A stretch of DNA of 64,000 bases from Nocardia pseudobrasiliensis NBRC 108224 (lineage in GTDB: Bacteria; Actinomycetota; Actinomycetes; Mycobacteriales; Mycobacteriaceae). This document shows positions 48,518-57,679 of the stretch, one piece after another (position 1 is the first letter of the stretch; each line of letters starts with the position of its first letter). The notes beneath the pieces are model-generated. The model saw only the letters and a list, made by a program, of their open reading frames with translations. It made no database searches and was not told where the DNA came from. The DNA lies in assembly GCF_001613105.1 (NCBI RefSeq), contig NZ_BDBS01000041.1:25319-89318 (forward strand), read 5' to 3'. The position numbers and the translations under genes are program-made.

Positions 48518-51508
48518 TCACCGGCTCTCCGGGGCCGCCGGTCGCTCACCGAGTGCGGCCAGATAGGCCGTGGCGGAATCGGTTTCGGGAACGCCGAGGC
48601 GGCGGTAGAGGTCGATGGCTCGACGCAGTTCGGTGACCGCGGCGGCGCTGTCGCCGAGGGCGGCGCGGCAACGGGCGACGCCCTCCATCGCACGGGCCTG
48701 TTCGACGCGACTGCCGATGGCGGCGGCCAGGGTGAACGCTTCGGTGAAGGTCGTCAATGCCTCGCCCGGTTCGCCGAATGCCAACTGGGCCTTCGCGATA
48801 TTCACCAGCGCCGCGGCTTGCCGGGCGCGATGGCCGATCTCCTGGAACAGGGCCAGGGCCTGGCGGGACAGGTCGATGGCCCGCTGAGGGTCCCCGGTTT
48901 CGCGGTGTACCGCGCCGAGGTTGTCGAGGGCGTCGGCCTCGCCGAGGCGATATCCGCTCTCCCGGAACAGGATCAGGGCCTGCCCGGACAGTTCGGCGGC
49001 CCGCTCGTGATCCCCGATTCGGCGGTAGACGGTGGCGAGGCTGTCGAGATTTCCGGCCTCGCCGAGGCGGTGGCCGATCTCCCGGAACAATGCCAACGCC
49101 TGTTGGATTCGCTCGACCGCCCGCCGGTAGTCCCCGGTGTCGCGATACACCAGCCCCAGGTTGCCGAGCACATTGGCCTCATAGCTGCGGTGCCCGATTT
49201 CGCGGAACAGCGCAGCGGCCTGCCGCAGCAGGTCGGCGGCCTCCTCGTACTCCCCTGTCTCGCGGCGGACGCTGCCGAGGAAACCCAGGGCGCTCGCCTC
49301 ACCGAGTCGATAACCGGTGTCGCGGAACAGCGTCAGGGCCTGTCCGAGCAGCTCCGCCGCCCGACGGTACTCCCCGCTGTCACGCAGCACGCCCGCGAGT
49401 TTCGTCAACGTATTGCCCTCGCCGAGTGAATAACCCGCCTCCCGGAAAAGGACCAGCGCCTGCCCGAGCAGTTCCGCCGCCTCCTCGTAATTCCCCGTCC
49501 CTCGGCGCACGCCACCGAGGAAATCCAGCGCATTCGCCTCGCCGACGCGAAAGCCGCTCTCCCGGAACAGGATCAGGGCCTGCTCGAGCAGCTCGCCAGC
49601 GCGCTCGTAATCGCCGATATTCGCTCGCATGAGGCCGAGATGGTGCATGATATTCGCTTCGCCGGAACGAAATCCGTTCTCGCGGAACAGGGTCAGGGCC
49701 TGTCCGAGCGAATCGGCGGCCCGGTCGTAGTCCCCGGCCTGCCATTGCAGGGCGCTCAGGACGGTCAGGGCATCGGCGCGACCGAGGGGGTCGCCCAGTC
49801 GGCCGGCGGCGTCGGCCGCCCGCTGATGCAGCTGTCGGGCGAACGGCCACGGCCCCTCACGCTCGAGCAGTTCTGCCAGCACCTCGGTCAGCGCGACCAT
49901 CCGCGCGGGATCATGGTCGGCGGCGTACTCCAAGCAGGCGAGCAAATTGGCGCGCTCGATGCGCATCCAGGCCAGCGCCTGCGTCTCGTCGTCGAATTCC
50001 AGTGCCGTGACGCCACTTTCAGCGGCCGCGTGCTGATTATCGACGGGGCGCGGCCGTCGACTCAGCCATCGGTCCGCCGCCGCGGCGGTGAAGCGGTAGT
50101 AGTCGATCAGCCGCTCGATCGCCGCGGTGATCTCCCCGCGCGAATCGGCCGCGGCCAGGACACGCGCGTACTCACGCACCAGATCGTGCAGAACATAGCG
50201 ACCAGGGGTGGTCTCCTCGATCAGGTGGTCGGTGTAGAGCGCCTCGAGTTCGTGACGGGCCTCGGTCGGCTTGATGTCGTTGAGGGCGGCGACGGCGTGG
50301 GCGTCGAAATCCGGACCGGGGTGCAGACCCAAGCGACGGAACAGTTGTCGCCGCGGCGGTGCCAGGTCGTCGTAGGACGCGGTGAAGGCGGCGCGGACCG
50401 CGCGCTGTCCGGCATCGAGTTCGTCGAGGCGGTCCTGGGCGGCGGCGAAATCCTCGGCCAGGCCGGTGAGCGTCCAGGCGGGGCGGTGAGCCAGACGTCC
50501 AGCCAGCAACACGATGGCCAGGGGCAGATATCCACACAGGCGGACGATTTCGGCGACCGCGGCATTGTCCTCGGGGTTCGGGATGCGGTGGGCCAGGCGG
50601 TAGAACAGCTCGATCGCGCCCTGCGGGTCCAGGGTGCCCAGGGTGAGCGGGCGCGCGCCGTCGAGGGCGACGAGTCGGCGGCGGCTGGTGATCAGCGCGA
50701 GGCAGCCGGGGCCCGACGGCAGCAGCGGTTCGATCTGGGTGTGATCGCGGGCGTCATCGAGCACGATCAGGGCTCGTTTGGCGGACAGCCGGTCACGCCA
50801 CAGATCACGGCGCGCGGCAAGCGAATCCGGTATATGGCTCGGTGGGATGCCCAGATCGGTGAGCAGTGTGGCCAGAACGTCGGCGGGGTCGGCCAGCGGC
50901 TGGCCGGGAGTGTGCGTATTCAACTCGACGAAGAACCGGCCGTCGGGGAACCGGTCGGCCAGCAGATGCGCCGCGCGGGTGACCAGGGCGGTCTTGCCGA
51001 TACCGGGCATACCGTCGACGGTGTGGATGGACACCACGCGCCCGGGTTGCGCCGCGTCCAGGATTCGTTGCACCTCGGCGTCGCGTCCGACGAAGGTGTG
51101 GATGTCGCGGCGCAGCGTGGTGGTCACCGTGGGGCGCACCGGTTCGGCGCTCGCCGCCTTCCACAGTCGTCGCCAGGCGGCCCTGTTGGACAGGATCGGC
51201 GCGACCGGCTCGGAGGATTGCTGAGCCAGCGAAATCAGGGTGACCAGAACGGGATCCAGGGCATCGAATCGGGACGGCACATTACGGCCCGCTCGCCAAT
51301 CGCTGATACGCGGCATCAGCGAGCGACGGCCATGGCCGGGCGTGCGGGAGGCGTGGACGCGGGCCTCGGTCGCGTCCGCCACGCGCTGTAGCGTCGGATT
51401 GCCCGCGGCCTCCCACAATTCGGCGAGCCGCGAGGCGAACAGCACTCGTGGCGGGAGTGCTTCCCCGCTGATTTCCTGCCGACCGGTCTGGTTTTTCACG
51501 ACGCGCAC
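48518..51508 (-). CDS. STAND ATPase with TPR array and N-terminal HTH-like region
   Basis: The 996-residue protein has an HTH-like start (L-Q-R-V-A-D-A-T, then P-R-I-S-D-W-R-A-G-R-N-V-P near 66-78). An NB-ARC ATPase follows: F-V-G-R-D-A-E-V at 139, P-loop G-M-P-G-I-G-K-T at 166-173, Walker B L-I-V-L-D-D-A near 247-253, L-I-T-S-R after it. The C-terminal 400 residues hold ten TPRs. Such signalling ATPases act as regulators or defence switches when a ligand meets the repeats. The start is GTG 51506-51508. It is divergent from a membrane-anchored protein at 51618. Its effect is unknown. Confidence 0.88.
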   Translation of the reverse strand: MRVVKNQTGRQEISGEALPPRVLFASRLAELWEAAGNPTLQRVADATEARVHASRTPGHGRRSLMPRISDWRAGRNVPSRFDALDPVLVTLISLAQQSSEPVAPILSNRAAWRRLWKAASAEPVRPTVTTTLRRDIHTFVGRDAEVQRILDAAQPGRVVSIHTVDGMPGIGKTALVTRAAHLLADRFPDGRFFVELNTHTPGQPLADPADVLATLLTDLGIPPSHIPDSLAARRDLWRDRLSAKRALIVLDDARDHTQIEPLLPSGPGCLALITSRRRLVALDGARPLTLGTLDPQGAIELFYRLAHRIPNPEDNAAVAEIVRLCGYLPLAIVLLAGRLAHRPAWTLTGLAEDFAAAQDRLDELDAGQRAVRAAFTASYDDLAPPRRQLFRRLGLHPGPDFDAHAVAALNDIKPTEARHELEALYTDHLIEETTPGRYVLHDLVREYARVLAAADSRGEITAAIERLIDYYRFTAAAADRWLSRRPRPVDNQHAAAESGVTALEFDDETQALAWMRIERANLLACLEYAADHDPARMVALTEVLAELLEREGPWPFARQLHQRAADAAGRLGDPLGRADALTVLSALQWQAGDYDRAADSLGQALTLFRENGFRSGEANIMHHLGLMRANIGDYERAGELLEQALILFRESGFRVGEANALDFLGGVRRGTGNYEEAAELLGQALVLFREAGYSLGEGNTLTKLAGVLRDSGEYRRAAELLGQALTLFRDTGYRLGEASALGFLGSVRRETGEYEEAADLLRQAAALFREIGHRSYEANVLGNLGLVYRDTGDYRRAVERIQQALALFREIGHRLGEAGNLDSLATVYRRIGDHERAAELSGQALILFRESGYRLGEADALDNLGAVHRETGDPQRAIDLSRQALALFQEIGHRARQAAALVNIAKAQLAFGEPGEALTTFTEAFTLAAAIGSRVEQARAMEGVARCRAALGDSAAAVTELRRAIDLYRRLGVPETDSATAYLAALGERPAAPESR
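48535..49737 (-). repeat. Ten 120-bp repeats coding the TPR array
   Basis: The array is ten units of 40 residues beginning G-D/E-Y/H-x-x-A, most containing L-x-Q-A-L-x-L-F-R-E, so the DNA period is exactly 120 bp. Central units are very similar (for example A-A-E-L-L-G-Q-A-L in units 3 and 4, and G-Y-R-L-G-E-A in units 4 and 7). The first and last units differ more. Such homogeneity suggests unit exchange by recombination and makes this a likely place for repeat-number change between strains. Confidence 0.8.
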
Positions 51509-51617
51509 ACCAACACACGATAATGCCGGGGGGCGACATGTTAAGCGCCATCTAATGTCGCTCGTCGGCTCGGATCCTTTGCCCTATCCTTCCATCGCGT
51601 ATGCAAGGAAGCATCTG

Positions 51618-52202
51618 ATGGGTAAACACTCCGTACCGCGAGATCCGTTCAGCGCGAAGCGATTGGCGTTCCTGTCGGCCACCGCCGTCGTCACCGCCGT
51701 CGTCGCCAACAACCATCGTCCCTGGCACGAAAACCACTCCGCGCCGCCCAGCACGCTCGGGCTGCCGACCACGCGCGAATATCTCGATCCGACCCTTCCG
51801 CCGCCGAACCCACCCGGCACCATCGTCCCGCTGCCCGCGGACGAAGGTCCGGCCGACGACTACACACCACCCGGGAATCGCTCGGGGCCCTTCGAACGAC
51901 GAGACGAACCCTCGCCGCCCCGTCGAAACCCCCGGCCCGAGCCCGGACCGAATACCGTTCCCGCACACGATGTCGCCATGACCCGCGATATGGATGCCAT
52001 GTCGCACGGGGTCACCGCCAGCATCAGCCAGGCGATGGACGCGCGCGACGCGCTCACCCACGCCGTCCACCCCACCGCCGCACCCGCGCCCGATCCGAAC
52101 CGAGAGCGGGATCTCGCCGATATCGCCACCGCGATCACCAGGGCGATGACCGATCTGGCGATCGCGTTGCAGTCCGCGGCCGCGGCCGTCGAGCCGCGCT
52201 GA
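51618..52202 (+). CDS. Membrane-anchored or secreted Pro-rich hypothetical protein
   Basis: The 194-residue protein starts with a basic stretch and one membrane helix (R-L-A-F-L-S-A-T-A-V-V-T-A-V-V) at about 15-30. A Pro/Arg-rich disordered region (about 45-125) and a C-terminal helical segment (A-T-A-I-T-R-A-M-T-D-L-A-I-A-L-Q) follow. No family is recognised. The ATG follows AAGGAAG. It is divergent from the STAND gene and could be its partner at the membrane, but no evidence beyond position supports this. Confidence 0.6.
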   Translation: MGKHSVPRDPFSAKRLAFLSATAVVTAVVANNHRPWHENHSAPPSTLGLPTTREYLDPTLPPPNPPGTIVPLPADEGPADDYTPPGNRSGPFERRDEPSPPRRNPRPEPGPNTVPAHDVAMTRDMDAMSHGVTASISQAMDARDALTHAVHPTAAPAPDPNRERDLADIATAITRAMTDLAIALQSAAAAVEPR

Positions 52203-52287
52203 GATCTCAGTGACAGTACTGCCGTGTGTAGAGACCCCAGCGACCCGGGCGTCGTCGAGCTCACGTTCGCGACGGATCCTCGCACCC

Positions 52288-52386
52288 ATGATCACCGCGA
52301 TCCATCCGTTGATCGACGCCCCCGCCGCCCTCGCCACCGTCGAGAACGGTCACAGTTCAGGCAAGGTCGTCATCAAGGTGGCATGA
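52288..52386 (+). pseudogene. C-terminal remnant of a medium-chain dehydrogenase/reductase
   Basis: A 32-codon frame reads I-H-P-L-I-D-A-P-A-A-L-A-T-V-E-N-G-H-S-S-G-K-V-V-I-K-V, the standard C-terminus of zinc-type alcohol dehydrogenase or quinone reductase proteins (x-G-K-V-V-x-x-V at the end). No Rossmann part is found upstream. A further frame at 52383-52586 overlapping it by ATGA has coding-like GC but no recognised motif; it may be decayed. Together these fill the 415-bp gap before thiD. Confidence 0.45.
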
Positions 52387-52618
52387 GAAGCGTCCGCGGA
52401 TCGGCTTCGAGAGCTGGCCGCACTCCGGTGGAACGAACTCGCCTGCCGGACTGGGCCGGTCATATATGGCGGTTCGGGATGCTCTCGGCTGTGCGAGGGG
52501 CTGCTGCTGGGCAGGGCGTCGGCTACGGCCTGCATCATTTCGCACCGGCGGTGGTGGCCGAGGCCCTCGACCGGCTCGTCCCGTGAATCGGTAGCGGTCG
52601 GCCAGTAGGGTTTGCCGG

Positions 52619-53485
52619 GTGAACCTCTTGCCGCTGACGCCCGAAGGGCAGACCCCGGTCCGCGTACTCACGATCGCCGGTACCGATTCCGGGGGCAGTG
52701 CGGGGGTGCAGGCGGATTCGCGGACCATGGCGCTGCTGGGCGTGCACGCGTGCGTCGCCGTGACCGCGGTGACGGTGCAGAATTCGCTGCGCGTCAGCGA
52801 CTTTCACGAGATCCCGGCGCAGACGGTCGCCGATCAGGTGCGGGTCGTGGCGAGCGATATCGGGGTCGGGGCGGCCAAAACCGGGATGCTGGCCTCCCGG
52901 GCCATCATCGACGCGGTCGCGCGGGTGTGCGCCGAACACGGCATCGGGCAGAACGGGTCAATTCCGCTGGTGGTCGATCCGGTCGCCGCATCCATCCACG
53001 GCGATCCGCTGCTGCACGAGTCGGCGCTGGATGCCCTGCGGCACAATCTGATTCCGATGGCGACCGTGGTGACGCCGAATCTGGACGAGGTGCGGCTGCT
53101 CACCGGAATCGACGTCGTCGACGATCGCAGCGCCCGGCTGGCGGCCGAGACCCTGCACAAGTTCGGGCAGCGCTGGACCATCGTCAAGGGCGGGCATCTG
53201 CGTTCGTCGGCCTTCAGCAACGATCTGCTCTACGACGGCGAGACCTTTCACGAACTGTCCGCCTCGCGCATCACCACCGTGCACGACCACGGCGCGGGCG
53301 ATACCCTCGCCACCGCGACGGCCTGCGCCCTCGCCCACGGCTACGACGTGCCGTCCGCGGTCGCGTTCGCCAAGGAGTGGACCACCCGCTCGCTGCGGGC
53401 GTCCTATCCGCTGGGCGCGGGGCGCGGGCCCGTGTCGGCGCTGTGGCGGCTGCGCGAGGCGGGCGCGGATCACGGTCCGTGGTAA
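52619..53485 (+). CDS. thiD: Hydroxymethylpyrimidine / phosphomethylpyrimidine kinase
   Basis: The 288-residue ribokinase-fold enzyme phosphorylates HMP and HMP-phosphate in thiamine synthesis. I-A-G-T-D-S-G-G-S-A-G-V-Q-A-D is the substrate loop, G-A-A-K-T-G-M-L follows, T-P-N-L-D-E-V is typical, and H-D-H-G-A-G-D-T-L-A holds the anion hole and catalytic Asp. GTG 52619 has no SD; TAGGGT at 52606-52611 lies 7 bp upstream, so the message is probably leaderless. The other thiamine genes are not here. Confidence 0.93.
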   Translation: MNLLPLTPEGQTPVRVLTIAGTDSGGSAGVQADSRTMALLGVHACVAVTAVTVQNSLRVSDFHEIPAQTVADQVRVVASDIGVGAAKTGMLASRAIIDAVARVCAEHGIGQNGSIPLVVDPVAASIHGDPLLHESALDALRHNLIPMATVVTPNLDEVRLLTGIDVVDDRSARLAAETLHKFGQRWTIVKGGHLRSSAFSNDLLYDGETFHELSASRITTVHDHGAGDTLATATACALAHGYDVPSAVAFAKEWTTRSLRASYPLGAGRGPVSALWRLREAGADHGPW

Positions 53486-53847
53486 CCGGATTCGGCTATC
53501 CGCCAGACGATTACGGGAACCAGGAACCATACGATCACGCCGACGCCTATCCCCCACGTCGGTGACATCCGTCTGCCGCCCAACCGGATGCGCGATATCA
53601 CCCACGCGGCCAGCGGCGCGGCCACCAGGGCCGCGAACAGGCCGATCACCGGCAGCATCGCGAACAGCGGATCGCCACCGTTGCAGAGATATCCGCGCGA
53701 GCCGTCGTGACAGTTGTCGCTGGCCATCCCGAACGGCAGGACCAGCATCAGGGTGAGCGGCCCGCCGAGCCCGCAGAACAGGATCGCCACCGTGATCCAG
53801 AACGGCAGCCAGCTGCGCCGGACATCCGGCGGCGGAGTCTGAGCCAT
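53470..53847 (-). CDS. Small membrane protein with three helices
   Basis: The 125-residue protein has membrane helices at about 14-38, 62-84 and 97-117. The loop D-N-C-H-D-G-S-R-G-Y-L-C-N-G-G-D contains two Cys and could form a disulphide outside the membrane. No known family. The ATG at 53845-53847 lies in a normal context. Its 3' end overlaps thiD by 16 bp tail to tail. Confidence 0.7.
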   Translation of the reverse strand: MAQTPPPDVRRSWLPFWITVAILFCGLGGPLTLMLVLPFGMASDNCHDGSRGYLCNGGDPLFAMLPVIGLFAALVAAPLAAWVISRIRLGGRRMSPTWGIGVGVIVWFLVPVIVWRIAESGYHGP

Positions 53848-53967
53848 TTGCCCATTATCGGGCTCCCGCGACCGATACGGTGATCATGTGCGGCGGGCGC
53901 GCCGGCGGCGAAGGCTACCCGCACGTCAGCCCGAAGTCGTTGCAGGACAACCTTTACCCAGACAGGC

Positions 53968-53985
53968 TTGACTCATTCCAGAAAA
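53968..53985 (+). promoter_or_regulatory. furA promoter/operator candidate
   Basis: TTGACTCATTCCAGAAAA lies about 30 bp before the furA ATG. It resembles the autoregulatory FurA-binding region reported upstream of mycobacterial furA-katG (TTGACT followed by an A/T-rich ATTCCAGAAAA). It likely acts as the -35 region and the FurA site for furA and katG together. The -10 box is weak. Confidence 0.6.
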
Positions 53986-54015
53986 CGGACGAGACTTCGG
54001 GGCGTGCCCACGGCC

Positions 54016-54435
54016 ATGGAATTCCAGCAGATGCTGCGGGGAGTTTCGTTGCGCGTGACCGCTCCCCGCGTCGCGGTGCTGACGGCGGTACACGACAACC
54101 CGCACGCGGATACCGAGTCGATCATCCGCGTCGTGCGATCGCGCCTGTCGACGGTGTCGCACCAGGCCGTGTACGACTCGTTGCGCGCGCTCACGGCCGC
54201 GGGACTGGTCCGCTGCATACAGCCGTCCGGTTCGGTGGCTCGCTACGAGACCCGGGTCGGCGACAACCACCACCACGTCGTATGCCGCGCATGCGGAGTG
54301 ATCGCCGATGTCGACTGCGCGGTCGGCGAGGCGCCCTGCCTGAGCGCGTCCGACGATCGCGGTTTCGCGATCGATGAAGCCGAGGTCATCTATTGGGGCC
54401 TGTGCCCCGATTGCGCGGCCTCACAGACCACCTGA
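54016..54435 (+). CDS. furA: Fur-family regulator of katG
   Basis: The 139-residue Fur protein has a winged-helix part (L-R-V-T-A-P-R-V-A-V-L, S-H-Q-A-V-Y-D-S-L-R-A-L). The dimer and metal domain has G-D-N-H-H-H-V-V-C-R-A-C-G and ends in W-G-L-C-P-D-C. G-V-I-A-D-V-D-C and E-A-E-V-I-Y-W-G-L are FurA-type. It represses itself and katG and releases on oxidation. ATG 54016 is the best start; a TTG at 53968 is in frame but belongs to the operator. It precedes katG by 35 bp. Confidence 0.93.
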   Translation: MEFQQMLRGVSLRVTAPRVAVLTAVHDNPHADTESIIRVVRSRLSTVSHQAVYDSLRALTAAGLVRCIQPSGSVARYETRVGDNHHHVVCRACGVIADVDCAVGEAPCLSASDDRGFAIDEAEVIYWGLCPDCAASQTT

Positions 54436-54470
54436 TCACAGCCCGTACCACCACTCGAGGAAGGAATGTC

Positions 54471-56669
54471 GTGACCTCCGATAGCCGTAGTGAGAGCGAG
54501 AATCCGGCGATCCCGGCTCCGACGCCGAAAACCGATCATCGCCCCCGCACGAACAAGGACTGGTGGCCCGAGCAGATCGATGTGTCGATGCTGCACGCCC
54601 ACTCGTCCAAGTCCAATCCGCTGGGTGAGGATTTCAACTACGCCGACGAATTCGCCAAACTCGACGTCGAGGCCCTCAAGGCCGATGTCGCGGCCGTCCT
54701 GACCGATTCGAAGGACTGGTGGCCGGCCGATTACGGCAACTACGGCGGCCTGTTCATCCGGATGAGCTGGCATGCGGCTGGCACCTACCGGATCGCCGAC
54801 GGCCGCGGCGGCGGCGGCCAGGGCGCGCAGCGTTTCGCGCCGCTCAACAGCTGGCCCGACAATGCCAGCCTCGACAAGGCCCGGCGATTGCTGTGGCCGG
54901 TCAAGCAGAAGTACGGCACCAAGATCTCCTGGGCCGACCTGCTGGTGTTCGCGGGCAATGTGGCGCTCGAGTCGATGGGTTTCCAGACCCTCGGTTTCGG
55001 TTTCGGCCGCCCCGACATCTGGGAGCCGGAGGAGATCTACTGGGGTCCGGAGGACACCTGGCTCGGCGACGAGCGCTACAGCGGCGACCGTGAGCTGTCG
55101 GGTCCGCTCGGCGCGGTGCAGATGGGCCTGATCTATGTGAATCCGGAAGGCCCCAACGGCCGCCCGGATCCGGTCGCGGCCGCGCGCGATATCCGAGAGA
55201 CGTTCGGCCGCATGGCGATGAACGACGAGGAGACCGCCGCGCTGATCGTGGGCGGACACAGCTTCGGCAAGACCCACGGCGCGGGCAACGCCGATCTGGT
55301 CGGCCCCGAACCCGAGGCCGCCCCGATCGAACAGCAGGGTCTGGGCTGGAAAAGCGCGCACGCCTCGGGCGTCGGCAAGGACGCCATCACCAGCGGCCTC
55401 GAGGTCGTGTGGACCTCGACGCCGACCCAGTGGGGCAACGGTTTCCTGCAGAACCTCTACGGCTATGAGTGGGAGCTGACCAAGAGCCCCGCCGGGGCGT
55501 GGCAGTGGCAGGCCAAGGACGGCGCGGGCGCGGGCACCATCCCGGATCCGTTCGGCGGACCGGGGCGCGCCCCGACGATGCTGACCACCGACCTGGCGCT
55601 GCGTGAGGATCCGATCTATCGGGAGATCACCAGCCGCTGGCTCGAACATCCCGAGGAACTGGCCGAGGCGTTCGCCAAGGCGTGGTTCAAACTGCTGCAC
55701 CGCGATATGGGACCGATCAGCCGCTACCTCGGGCCGTGGATTCCCGAACCGCAGCTGTGGCAGGATCCGGTTCCCGCCGTGGACCATCCGCTCATCGACG
55801 CGCAGGACATCGCGGCGCTCAAGAGCAAGGTCCTCGAGTCCGGCCTGTCGGTCTCGCAGTTGGTCAAGACCACCTGGGCCGCGGCGGCGAGCTTCCGCAG
55901 CACCGACAAGCGCGGCGGCGCCAACGGCGGTCGGCTGCGGCTCGAACCGCAGAAGAGTTGGGAGGTCAACGAACCCGCCGAATTGGCCAAGGTGCTGCCG
56001 GTGCTCGAGCAGATCCAGCAGGACTTCAACGGCTCGGCCGAGGGCGGCAAGAAGGTCTCGCTGGCGGATCTGATCGTGCTGGCGGGATCCGCGGCCGTGG
56101 AGAAGGCGGCCAAGGACGCGGGCCACGACATCACGGTCCCGTTCTCCCCCGGGCGCACCGACGCCTCGCAGGAGAGCACCGATGTGGAGTCGTTCGCGGT
56201 ACTCGAGCCGCGGGCCGACGGATTCCGCAACTACGCGCGTCCGGACGACAAGGCTCCGCTGGAGCGACTGCTGCTCGATCGGGCCTACATGCTCGATGTG
56301 ACCGCGCCGGAGATGACGGTGCTGATCGGCGGGCTGCGGGCGCTGGGCGCCAACTACAACGGCACCGAACACGGCGTGTTCACCGATCGGCCGGGCACGC
56401 TGACCAACGACTTCTTCGTCAACCTGCTCGATATGGAGACCGAGTGGAAGGCGTCGGAGTCGGCGGAGAATGTCTACGAGGGTTTCGACCGGGCCACCGG
56501 CGAACGCAAGTGGACGGCCACCGCCAACGATCTGATCTTCGGCTCGCATTCGGTGCTGCGCGCCGTGGCGGAAGTCTATGCGCAACAGGACGCTTCGAAG
56601 CGATTCGTGGACGACTTCGTGGCCGCGTGGGTCAAGGTGGTCGACAACGATCGGTTCGATCTGCGCTGA
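54471..56669 (+). CDS. katG: Catalase-peroxidase
   Basis: The 732-residue haem enzyme detoxifies hydrogen peroxide and, in mycobacteria, activates isoniazid. The distal side Arg 97, Trp 100 and His 101 (R-M-S-W-H-A-A-G) and proximal His 263 (G-G-H-S-F-G-K-T-H-G) are present. Trp 100, Tyr 222 and Met 248 form the crosslinked adduct needed for catalase activity. Ser 308 matches M. tuberculosis Ser 315 with an offset of 7. The C-terminal half is the inactive second peroxidase domain. GTG 54471 follows GAGGAAGGA. It is co-transcribed with furA and ends at a hairpin. Confidence 0.97.
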   Translation: MTSDSRSESENPAIPAPTPKTDHRPRTNKDWWPEQIDVSMLHAHSSKSNPLGEDFNYADEFAKLDVEALKADVAAVLTDSKDWWPADYGNYGGLFIRMSWHAAGTYRIADGRGGGGQGAQRFAPLNSWPDNASLDKARRLLWPVKQKYGTKISWADLLVFAGNVALESMGFQTLGFGFGRPDIWEPEEIYWGPEDTWLGDERYSGDRELSGPLGAVQMGLIYVNPEGPNGRPDPVAAARDIRETFGRMAMNDEETAALIVGGHSFGKTHGAGNADLVGPEPEAAPIEQQGLGWKSAHASGVGKDAITSGLEVVWTSTPTQWGNGFLQNLYGYEWELTKSPAGAWQWQAKDGAGAGTIPDPFGGPGRAPTMLTTDLALREDPIYREITSRWLEHPEELAEAFAKAWFKLLHRDMGPISRYLGPWIPEPQLWQDPVPAVDHPLIDAQDIAALKSKVLESGLSVSQLVKTTWAAAASFRSTDKRGGANGGRLRLEPQKSWEVNEPAELAKVLPVLEQIQQDFNGSAEGGKKVSLADLIVLAGSAAVEKAAKDAGHDITVPFSPGRTDASQESTDVESFAVLEPRADGFRNYARPDDKAPLERLLLDRAYMLDVTAPEMTVLIGGLRALGANYNGTEHGVFTDRPGTLTNDFFVNLLDMETEWKASESAENVYEGFDRATGERKWTATANDLIFGSHSVLRAVAEVYAQQDASKRFVDDFVAAWVKVVDNDRFDLR

Positions 56670-56685
56670 TCTGATTCGACGAATT

Positions 56686-56714
56686 CCGGGCCGGTTCTTC
56701 GCCAACCGGCCCGG
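56686..56714 (+). terminator. Terminator after katG
   Basis: CCGGGCCGGTT (56686-56696) pairs perfectly with AACCGGCCCGG (56704-56714) over a 7-nt loop, 16 bp after the katG stop. It should end the furA-katG transcript and separate it from the YihY gene. Confidence 0.85.
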
Positions 56715-56752
56715 ACTCGTTTCGGGGACCGTCGCCGGGGTACCGACCTGCC

Positions 56753-57679
56753 ATGCGGCGCAGACGAATTCCCCACGGCCCCTTCGATCTGCACGGGCGG
56801 GCGTGGTGGGGTGTGCTGCGGCGGACGGTCGCCGAATTCCAGGAGAACAAGATCACCGACTGGGCGGCGGCGCTGACGTATTACAGCGTGCTGTCGATCT
56901 TTCCGGGACTGCTCGTGCTGACCGCGATACTCGGCCTGCTCGGGGATGCGGCGACGCAGTCGCTGATCGATACGGTCAGGCGGATCGGACCCGGCAGCGG
57001 CACGAATCTTCTCGTGGACGCGATCGGCCAACTGCGGAATTCGCGGGCGCTGGCCGGGCCGCTGGCGCTGGTGGGCCTCGGCACCGCGCTGTGGACGGCG
57101 TCGGGATATCTCGGGGCGTTCATGCGGGCGTCGAATTCCATCTACGGCACCGAGGAGGGACGGCCGGTCTGGAAGACGGTGCCGCTGCGGCTGGGGCTGA
57201 CGGTGCTGATGGTGGCGCTGGTCGCGGTGAGTGCGCTGGGGATCGTCGTGACCGGGACGGTCGCGGATCGAGTGGGGCACTGGATCGGCTTGGGGGACGC
57301 GGGGATTCGGGTCTGGGACATTCTGAAATGGCCCGTGCTGGTGGTGCTGATCAGTTTGGTGTTCGCGCTGCTGTACTGGGCCGCGCCGAATGCGCGGCAG
57401 CTCGGATTTCGCTGGTTGACGCCCGGCAGTAGTTTGGCCGTGCTGGTATGGGTCGCGGCATCGGCCGGATTCACCGTCTACGTGGCGAATTTCGCGTCCT
57501 ACAACAAGGTGTACGGTTCGCTCGCGGGTGCGGTGATCTTCCTGATCTGGTTGTGGCTCACCAATGTCGCCGTCCTACTCGGCGCGCAATTCGACGCCGA
57601 GCTGGCTCGGGGGCGGTGTATCGAGGCGGGGCAGCCCGCCGAACAGGATCCGGTGCTGCCGCCGCGCGATGAGCCCTAG
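56753..57679 (+). CDS. YihY/BrkB-family membrane protein
   Basis: The 308-residue protein has six or so membrane helices and YihY signatures: W-A-A-A-L-T-Y-Y-S-V-L-S-I-F-P-G, L-W-T-A-S-G-Y-L-G-A-F, and Y-G-S-L-A-G-A-V-I-F-L-I-W-L-W. YihY proteins were once called ribonuclease BN by mistake; their function, perhaps lipid or solute movement, is not settled. The ATG at 56753 lies shortly after the katG terminator. It overlaps the convergent HNH gene by 4 bp. Confidence 0.9.
   Translation: MRRRRIPHGPFDLHGRAWWGVLRRTVAEFQENKITDWAAALTYYSVLSIFPGLLVLTAILGLLGDAATQSLIDTVRRIGPGSGTNLLVDAIGQLRNSRALAGPLALVGLGTALWTASGYLGAFMRASNSIYGTEEGRPVWKTVPLRLGLTVLMVALVAVSALGIVVTGTVADRVGHWIGLGDAGIRVWDILKWPVLVVLISLVFALLYWAAPNARQLGFRWLTPGSSLAVLVWVAASAGFTVYVANFASYNKVYGSLAGAVIFLIWLWLTNVAVLLGAQFDAELARGRCIEAGQPAEQDPVLPPRDEP

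Noticed and set aside
48535..49737. A DNA satellite or CRISPR-like region
   Set aside because: The 120-bp period is fully explained by in-frame TPR codons of the STAND ATPase.
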